Of a stretch of 5,840 nt of DNA, positions 1 to 4,145 are shown piece by piece. The DNA comes from 2-01-FULL-44-17 sp036517175 (GTDB taxonomy: Bacteria; Patescibacteriota; Minisyncoccia; 2-02-FULL-40-12; IGHO2-01-FULL-4-A): assembly GCA_036517175.1 (NCBI GenBank), contig DATDXQ010000021.1, positions 1 through 5,840 of the forward strand, given 5' to 3'. Below the pieces are notes generated by a model, which saw nothing but the letters and a program-made list of their open reading frames with translations, searched no databases and was not told where the DNA came from. Both the position numbers and the translations under genes were made by a program. Every line of letters begins with the position of its first letter. The first letter of the stretch is position 1.

Positions 1-1982
1 TTCAAAGTCGCATTTGGAACAATGATGCCCCTTTCAAAGGCTAGGTAAGAATCCTCTGAATCACTCGAAACATTGTCTGTATTTAGACGAAAAGAGGAGC
101 TGGCTGTGCCTGCGATATTTGCACTAGCGGTAATGGTGAAGCTCTCAAATGTGGCACTGCCAATAACAGCCTCACCGATGTCTGCATGGCTGACAAAAAG
201 ATTATTCCATGGCCTAGCTGAAGAACCAAGGTCGTAAGAACCTGAAGGAATCAGATCAGATTTAACCGAACCGCCAACAGTCAAATCAACGCCGCTGATA
301 TTCCCCCTCAGAGACAAGTTTCCAGATTTATCAATGCTGAATTTTTTAGAAAATATTGCAACCTGGTTATCTTCTTCTCCTTCCGTACCAATAGTCACAT
401 CTCCGGCAACACCTATCGAGGAAAAAGCGCTGTCGGCACCATAAATACCTCCGTTGAAAAAAGCTATCTGACTTGTTTCATTTCCATTACCGACAATGAA
501 GTTAAGAGAAAAATCTTGAGGTTTATATCCCTGCAGCATTTCGGCATTCAAATTTTTTATCATCAGAGAGTTGTTAAGAGTTATGGTCCCCCTGTCAAGA
601 TTCAAATTGCCGCTGCTTATATTCACACTGCCTTGATCTAACTTGAGACTACCAGAAGTCAACTGAACATCTTTTCCAAAAACCGCTTCCCCAAAAACAC
701 CCAGTTTTCCATAAACCAGAAGCTCATCAAGGAGCTTTGCGGCACCCTTAACCTTAAGTGTCTTGCCCACCTCAACATTGCCCTCAAGATAGACATCATC
801 ATAAGTCATGTTGCCGTTCTTGGTGACAAAAGCGAGGGTAAAATCTTTAGACGCCAGTCCATCGAAATATTCAGCATTAAGGTTCTCCACCAATGTCATG
901 GAATCAACAACAATCGGAGCCACTCCGTCAGGAGCAAATGACCTAAACTGACCCTGGGTTTCTATGTGGCCGTAAATCGAAACCTTACCATCCTTATCTA
1001 AAAGAAGGATTTCATTACCATGAGTACCAGCAAAATGACCTTGAAGAGAATCAGCGTTTTTAAAAAAATCTTTTACTCGCAAAGCGACTTCATCAGCATT
1101 TCCAAAACTGAATCCCCCACCTACCAAAAAAAGTAAGACCAGCGCAGCAACAACAATACCGATTGTTTTTCTTGTGCTTTGAAAAGACTGGCCGCCCGCA
1201 TAATTTAAGCGGCGTATTTTATGACCCAGGGATTTAGATTCAATTTTATAAAATTCCTCCTGCTCCTTAGGAAGTTCGGTTGCTATCGGTTGGCTAATTA
1301 TTGGCGATGATTGAATAACTGGTTTTTCGATATGTGATTTTTGTATTTCTGAAATAACACTAAGATTTTCTGAGACCTTATCCAGTACTTTTTCAACCTT
1401 ATCTAAGCGTCCTTGTTTTTGATAATCAAGCTCAGCCTGTCTAGCTAATTCGAGTCTTGTATTTTCTAATTCTTGATTAAATTTAATGTGCTCTTCTTCC
1501 TGATTTTGGATACCTGGATCAACCTGAACAGTATTTTGATGGCCATAAACTGGCAATGGTTTTTTTATCGCTACAGTAGTTTCTTGTGGTTCAACGTCTA
1601 ACGGCTTATCAGAAATTTTTGGAGAATTTAATCTTTCAAACTCATCTAAAATTCTACTTCTGTAATCATGCCCTTCTCCTGTTTTTTGTGAATCATCTTT
1701 CTGGTTTTTTTTAAAAATAGCTTCCGCGCCTATAATTTCTGGTCTAGGATATTCGCCACCAAGCTCATTAGAATTATTTCCAGAAAAAACAAAAGGCACA
1801 CCATGATTAATAACATAGTCTCTTACTGCCTCTTTTGTCGTATACCAATTACGGCCTATTTTTTTAGAAAAAAGACGCCCCTTACGAGCGAGCAAACTTA
1901 GGTATTCTTGCGAATACGGTGAGCCTTCTGAAGCCTCTCCAAGAGATATAAAATTATGTTTTTTTCTAGGCTTGTATTGCAT
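1..1982 (-). CDS. Membrane-anchored fibre-like surface protein with cytoplasmic HTH (3' end outside window)
   Basis: The frame is open from ATG at 1980-1982 to the window edge, giving 660 visible residues. An in-frame TAA lies 9 bases upstream of the ATG, so this is the first possible start; no clear Shine-Dalgarno is seen. Residues 11-57 look like an excisionase/MerR-type winged helix (SQEYLSLLARKGRL, then KIGRNWYTTKEAV). Residues 160-214 are charged and heptad-like, probably coiled coil. A basic stretch (RR near 255, RK near 272) precedes one membrane helix at about 274-293, which predicts N-in/C-out topology. The outer part has three N-A-[DE]-x3-G motifs (N309, N369, N479), a 14-residue tandem repeat (442-455, 456-469) and YDLGSSARPWNNLFV at 583-597. 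The last is a motif style familiar from phage tail fibres and S74-type chaperone-tailed proteins. Probable role: cell-surface fibre or adhesin. Any C-terminal chaperone or peptidase is outside the window. The family is not named with certainty. Confidence 0.85.
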   Translation of the reverse strand, partial: MQYKPRKKHNFISLGEASEGSPYSQEYLSLLARKGRLFSKKIGRNWYTTKEAVRDYVINHGVPFVFSGNNSNELGGEYPRPEIIGAEAIFKKNQKDDSQKTGEGHDYRSRILDEFERLNSPKISDKPLDVEPQETTVAIKKPLPVYGHQNTVQVDPGIQNQEEEHIKFNQELENTRLELARQAELDYQKQGRLDKVEKVLDKVSENLSVISEIQKSHIEKPVIQSSPIISQPIATELPKEQEEFYKIESKSLGHKIRRLNYAGGQSFQSTRKTIGIVVAALVLLFLVGGGFSFGNADEVALRVKDFFKNADSLQGHFAGTHGNEILLLDKDGKVSIYGHIETQGQFRSFAPDGVAPIVVDSMTLVENLNAEYFDGLASKDFTLAFVTKNGNMTYDDVYLEGNVEVGKTLKVKGAAKLLDELLVYGKLGVFGEAVFGKDVQLTSGSLKLDQGSVNISSGNLNLDRGTITLNNSLMIKNLNAEMLQGYKPQDFSLNFIVGNGNETSQIAFFNGGIYGADSAFSSIGVAGDVTIGTEGEEDNQVAIFSKKFSIDKSGNLSLRGNISGVDLTVGGSVKSDLIPSGSYDLGSSARPWNNLFVSHADIGEAVIGSATFESFTITASANIAGTASSSFRLNTDNVSSDSEDSYLAFERGIIVPNATL

Positions 1983-2064
1983 TGAAAATTAACTAAATTT
2001 TTATTAAAATAAGGATGTCCGAGTCCCTCCTCTTTGCGGGGGTTGTGGATTAGGATGCGTTCAG

Positions 2065-2092
2065 GTCTGCCCCGACTTTCGTCGGGGCAGAC
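2065..2092. repeat. Perfect 12-bp GC-rich hairpin, tetraloop
   Basis: Arms GTCTGCCCCGAC (2065-2076) and GTCGGGGCAGAC (2081-2092) are exact reverse complements around the 4-base loop TTTC. Read on the minus strand, the loop is GAAA closed by C-G, a GNRA tetraloop, one of the most stable RNA loops. On the minus strand it would lie about 83 bases upstream of the surface-protein ATG, in its 5' leader. On the plus strand it is followed by TTTGTTTA, a weak terminator tail, but no plus-strand gene precedes it. It may also be a copy of a dispersed REP-like palindrome, which a single window cannot show. Confidence 0.75.
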
Positions 2093-2143
2093 TTTGTTTA
2101 TAACACTCAGATCTGAAACAAATACTGCTAAATACTTTTTTAC

Positions 2144-2166
2144 TTATCCGATACAATATCGGATAA
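2144..2166. promoter_or_regulatory. 10-bp perfect dyad, candidate operator
   Basis: TTATCCGATA (2144-2153) and TATCGGATAA (2157-2166) are exact inverted repeats around a 3-base centre. Neither strand has a T-run directly after the stem, so this is not a terminator. Length, symmetry and position in a divergent region fit a dimeric repressor or activator site. The binding protein is unknown; the MerR-like product at 2481-2732 is one candidate. Confidence 0.45.
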
Positions 2167-2172
2167 AATTAT

Positions 2173-2184
2173 TAAATCGATTTA
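2173..2184. promoter_or_regulatory. 12-bp perfect palindrome TAAATCGATTTA
   Basis: TAAATCGATTTA equals its own reverse complement. It sits 7 bases from the end of the 2144-2166 dyad and next to a minus-strand TATAAT at 2193-2198. It could be part of an operator, but it is AT-rich and short enough to be chance. Confidence 0.25.
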
Positions 2185-2192
2185 CATGGTTA

Positions 2193-2198
2193 ATTATA
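2193..2198 (-). promoter_or_regulatory. Possible -10 box for the surface-protein gene
   Basis: The minus strand reads GGTATAATT here, with a perfect TATAAT. The rightward promoter has the same GGTATAATT context at its -10. No good -35 is visible at 16-18 bases. If used, transcription would begin near 2186 and the surface-protein mRNA would have a leader of about 200 bases containing both the 2144-2166 and 2065-2092 stems. Weak support. Confidence 0.25.
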
Positions 2199-2224
2199 CC
2201 GTTGGTACACCACAAAACTGTTGA

Positions 2225-2283
2225 TAAATAATAATTATTTAAATGTCAGTCTGTCCTGACACTGATCGGTAAATAATAATTAT
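2225..2283. repeat. 14-bp direct repeat flanking a small stem-loop
   Basis: TAAATAATAATTAT occurs at 2225-2238 and again, identical, at 2270-2283, 45 bases apart. Between the copies, TGTCAG (2244-2249) and CTGACA (2256-2261) form a 6-bp inverted repeat. The overlapping pair TCAGT (2246-2250) and ACTGA (2261-2265) offers an alternative pairing. AT-rich iterated elements of this kind occur in regulatory regions and at replication origins; nothing here decides which. Confidence 0.5.
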
Positions 2284-2311
2284 CTGATAGCAAGTAACAT
2301 ATTTTTTAAAA

Positions 2312-2320
2312 TTATCCACA
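2312..2320 (+). promoter_or_regulatory. Perfect DnaA box TTATCCACA
   Basis: TTATCCACA matches the bacterial DnaA-box consensus exactly and abuts the -35 hexamer at 2321. Two one-mismatch relatives lie upstream on the minus strand: TAATCCACA (2044-2052) and TTATCAACA (2219-2227). It may mark DnaA control of the rightward promoter or part of an origin. A single 9-mer can also arise by chance in AT-rich DNA. Confidence 0.35.
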
Positions 2321-2350
2321 TTGACCCTCATTTTATATAAAAGGTATAAT
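2321..2350 (+). promoter_or_regulatory. Strong sigma-70 promoter, 18-bp spacer with dyad
   Basis: The -35 is TTGACC (2321-2326, 5 of 6) and the -10 is a perfect TATAAT (2345-2350), with an 18-base spacer. The spacer holds the perfect palindrome TTTTATATAAAA (2331-2342), centred within 1 base of the spacer midpoint. MerR-family regulators characteristically bind a dyad between the -35 and -10 of promoters with overlong spacers, so autoregulation by the downstream gene is plausible. The predicted start of transcription is near 2357. Expected to drive the MerR-like gene and probably the membrane-protein gene. Confidence 0.7.
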
Positions 2351-2410
2351 TTAGTTTAAAGACCTGTATAAACATTACTAAGCAAACTTTACTAAAGTGA
2401 TCTAAGGTAA

Positions 2411-2464
2411 CACATAAGAACTGGTCAATAACAGAACAAATTTTTCTGTTATGTGCTATTTTTT
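2411..2464 (+). terminator. Leader hairpin with T-run: attenuator or small-RNA terminator
   Basis: ATAACAGAA (2428-2436) pairs perfectly with TTCTGTTAT (2444-2452) around a 7-base loop, and six Ts follow at 2459-2464. A second upstream segment, CACATAA (2411-2417), is complementary to TTATGTG (2449-2455), so two strands compete for the same 3' arm. The main stem has only three G-C pairs, so strength is moderate. Together with the promoter at 2321-2350 this could end a short transcript of about 108 bases or attenuate transcription into the gene that follows. It also buries the ATG at 2451. Confidence 0.45.
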
Positions 2465-2480
2465 AAATGTTATATCTCTC

Positions 2481-2732
2481 GTGCCTAAAAAATATTTAAC
2501 AGTAAATGAGGTTGCTAAGATATTTGGAGTAACCCCCTTGACGATTCGCAACTGGGACAAGAAAGGCGCCTTAATCGCCCATCGCAACCCTGTGAATAAC
2601 TATCGAGTTTATAAAATTGAAGACGTAGAATCACTAATGAAGGGTATAGAAGAAAACAAATCTCCACTCAAACCTAAGGATGAAATTAAAAAATCAAAAG
2701 GACCTCGAAAACTAAGCATTGAGACTCTCTAA
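2481..2732 (+). CDS. Small MerR/BldC-like DNA-binding protein
   Basis: From GTG at 2481 this encodes 83 residues. Residues 5-53 form a MerR-type winged helix: helix-turn-helix with VNEVAKIFGVTPLTIRNW, the conserved WDKKG turn (25-29), then the wing with NPVNNYRVY (36-44) and a second helix EDVESLM. The tail (54-83) is lysine-rich and lacks the long dimer helix and effector domain of classical MerR proteins, as in the small BldC-like members. It probably binds operator DNA in the cytoplasm. An in-frame ATG at 2451 would add 10 residues, but it lies inside the leader hairpin and the added residues do not fit the domain. GTG is therefore preferred, although neither start has a clear Shine-Dalgarno. 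The next gene follows after 72 bases on the same strand, so the two are likely co-transcribed. The regulated genes are unknown; the divergent surface protein and its own operon are the obvious candidates. Confidence 0.8.
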   Translation: MPKKYLTVNEVAKIFGVTPLTIRNWDKKGALIAHRNPVNNYRVYKIEDVESLMKGIEENKSPLKPKDEIKKSKGPRKLSIETL

Positions 2733-2790
2733 ACTTTTTTCATTGATTTATTTTTTTGGTTTGTTAATGTTCTTTCATTATGATCTTTAA

Positions 2791-2797
2791 AAAGGAG
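2791..2797 (+). promoter_or_regulatory. Shine-Dalgarno AAAGGAG fixing a GTG start
   Basis: AAAGGAG lies 7 bases upstream of GTG at 2805-2807. It is the only strong ribosome-binding site in the window and decides the GTG start of the membrane protein. Upstream, TTGGTT (2756-2761) and TATGAT (2779-2784) with a 17-base spacer make a poor secondary promoter. Confidence 0.8.
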
Positions 2798-2804
2798 TTG
2801 CCCT

Positions 2805-4100
2805 GTGCCTTGGTTTTTGATTGTAATACTTTTTCTTTCAGCCACATCCGGATTAATACTAAAATTACTTTCTGATAGAAACATAAAGACATCCTCCTGG
2901 TCTATACCGATAATTACAGTATTGATAGGCATCGTTGTATCCATTTACCTTCGTAGTTTTTCAGAAGCAATAACTTTTTTTGCTGCCGCAATTTTCCAAT
3001 TTGCAGCATTTGTATTTGTGAGCAGATTGAGACAGAGAGGATCTTTTTTTTGGCACACGATTGCCGCACTCGCTTCTAACGGTGCTTGGTATTTAACTAT
3101 TCATGTAATAAAAATATCAGATGCTTACTGGCTGCTTTTTATCCTGTACATTCTGGGATTAATTTCTGGACGTCTCACTGGAGTGATTTGGGCTCAATAC
3201 ATAGAGAGTAAATATAAACTTACTGCTGATGCAACAAGAGACGAAAGGCTTGCCCCAGGCAAAAGATTGGCACTCATTGGAAAAGAAAAAACATTTTGGA
3301 CTTTGATAATTTCACTAACTGGCTACATGGTTTATGGCTACCTTGGTTTTGAGATTAGTATGTTTAAATCAATGGCGGTAGTCATTGGTCTTGGATTAAT
3401 CCAGAGTTTCTTCTACGCAATCTCCACCAGAGCTTCCGCCAGAGGAAGTAACTGGTTTATAGTTACTTCCGGTCTTCTTGGCGGACTCGCATTTTACGTT
3501 AACGCTGCTTATCTTGTATCTAACAACGTGCCTGTTCAACTTGTCATACCCTATGTAATCTCGACTGTACTTGGCTCAACAACTGGTGCATTCTTCTCTA
3601 TGATAATTGAGTATATGGCTAAACTAGGCCCAGATTCACACATAGATAATCGGGTAAAACAAAAAAGTTCTAATCAAAAAATTCCCTACTTGGTTATACT
3701 GTCCTTGGGCACAGTCTGGATATTTTTCCAGGAACCTGTTCTTAATTTTTTTGGTTATTCACAAAGTCAATTAAAATTTCCCGTGTCGATTGTCACAATT
3801 GAATTGCCTAGAACTTTTATAATACTCGCTGTATCATTTATATTTATGCTAGATAACGCACTACACACCCTGACTAGTCGTGCCGGAAACCGTGACCATA
3901 CCGGTTACCATATAACTACACTTATTCCCAAGGGTCTCGTAGACTTCTTAAAAATCAGCTACATAGCTCAGAACCCTAGTATACCGGACCTGCTACCAGT
4001 CGCTCTTTTGTCTGGCTGTCTCGGATCTTTATTCGGAAAAGATATTTCAGAAAAAATAGAAAAATGCCTCCAGGCACGCATGGACGTTGTCACAAAATAA
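2805..4100 (+). CDS. Polytopic membrane protein with triplicated four-helix module
   Basis: This 431-residue protein has about 13 hydrophobic segments: one at 2-21, then three groups of four at roughly 34-129, 164-267 and 294-411. Each group carries the same signature with identical spacing: R74/R78 to G122/G126, R209/R213 to G257/G261, and R359/R363 to G407/G411, always R-x3-R-x43-G-x3-G. The helix ending in GxxxG is followed by an acidic amphipathic stretch (IESKY, IIEYM, EKIEK). Charged loops at 138-163 and 272-292 join the units. From memory, the pattern of a basic turn, two helices and GTxxG followed by an acidic end resembles the small UPF0316/DUF5698 membrane proteins; this homology is inferred and unproven. 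The function is unknown; transport or membrane scaffolding are possible. There is no signal peptide beyond the first helix. It lies downstream of the MerR-like gene and ends at a shared bidirectional terminator. Confidence 0.85.
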   Translation: MPWFLIVILFLSATSGLILKLLSDRNIKTSSWSIPIITVLIGIVVSIYLRSFSEAITFFAAAIFQFAAFVFVSRLRQRGSFFWHTIAALASNGAWYLTIHVIKISDAYWLLFILYILGLISGRLTGVIWAQYIESKYKLTADATRDERLAPGKRLALIGKEKTFWTLIISLTGYMVYGYLGFEISMFKSMAVVIGLGLIQSFFYAISTRASARGSNWFIVTSGLLGGLAFYVNAAYLVSNNVPVQLVIPYVISTVLGSTTGAFFSMIIEYMAKLGPDSHIDNRVKQKSSNQKIPYLVILSLGTVWIFFQEPVLNFFGYSQSQLKFPVSIVTIELPRTFIILAVSFIFMLDNALHTLTSRAGNRDHTGYHITTLIPKGLVDFLKISYIAQNPSIPDLLPVALLSGCLGSLFGKDISEKIEKCLQARMDVVTK

Positions 4101-4113
4101 AAATTAAATTAAG

Positions 4114-4138
4114 AAAAAACCGAGTAAAACTCGGTTTT
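4114..4138. terminator. Bidirectional rho-independent terminator
   Basis: AAAACCGAG (4116-4124) and CTCGGTTTT (4130-4138) form a perfect 9-bp stem with a 5-base loop. The stem is flanked by A-rich sequence on the left and Ts on the right, so each strand has its own T-tract. It lies between the stops of the convergent membrane-protein and metallophosphoesterase genes (4100 and 4146) and should end both transcripts. Confidence 0.9.
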
Positions 4139-4145
4139 AAATTAC

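Larger units (their letters stand above)
1983..2480. other. Divergent non-coding regulatory region rich in palindromes
   Basis: About 500 bases lie between the divergent surface-protein and MerR-like genes and contain no convincing gene. The region is mostly very AT-rich, except for a GC-rich patch around 2015-2092. It holds, in order: a GC-rich hairpin, a 10-bp dyad, a 12-bp palindrome, a 14-bp direct repeat enclosing a small stem-loop, a perfect DnaA box, a sigma-70 promoter with a spacer dyad, and a leader with a terminator-like hairpin. These are listed separately. This density fits a shared control region for both flanking genes; replication functions are possible but unsupported by neighbours. 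Confidence 0.8.

Noticed and set aside
2018..2040. TCCGAGTCCCTCCTC resembles the 3' end of a tRNA (T-arm and acceptor)
   Set aside because: The T-stem does not pair, no matching 5' acceptor is found upstream, and there is no anticodon arm. It is not a tRNA and is too weak to call an attachment site.
2034..2231. Plus-strand open frame of 65 codons in the divergent region
   Set aside because: It runs straight through the 12-bp hairpin and the 10-bp dyad, has no Shine-Dalgarno, and its product resembles no protein style seen here.
2729..2944. Minus-strand open frame overlapping the start of the membrane-protein gene
   Set aside because: It is antisense to a well-supported coding region with its own Shine-Dalgarno, and has no recognisable domain or start signal.
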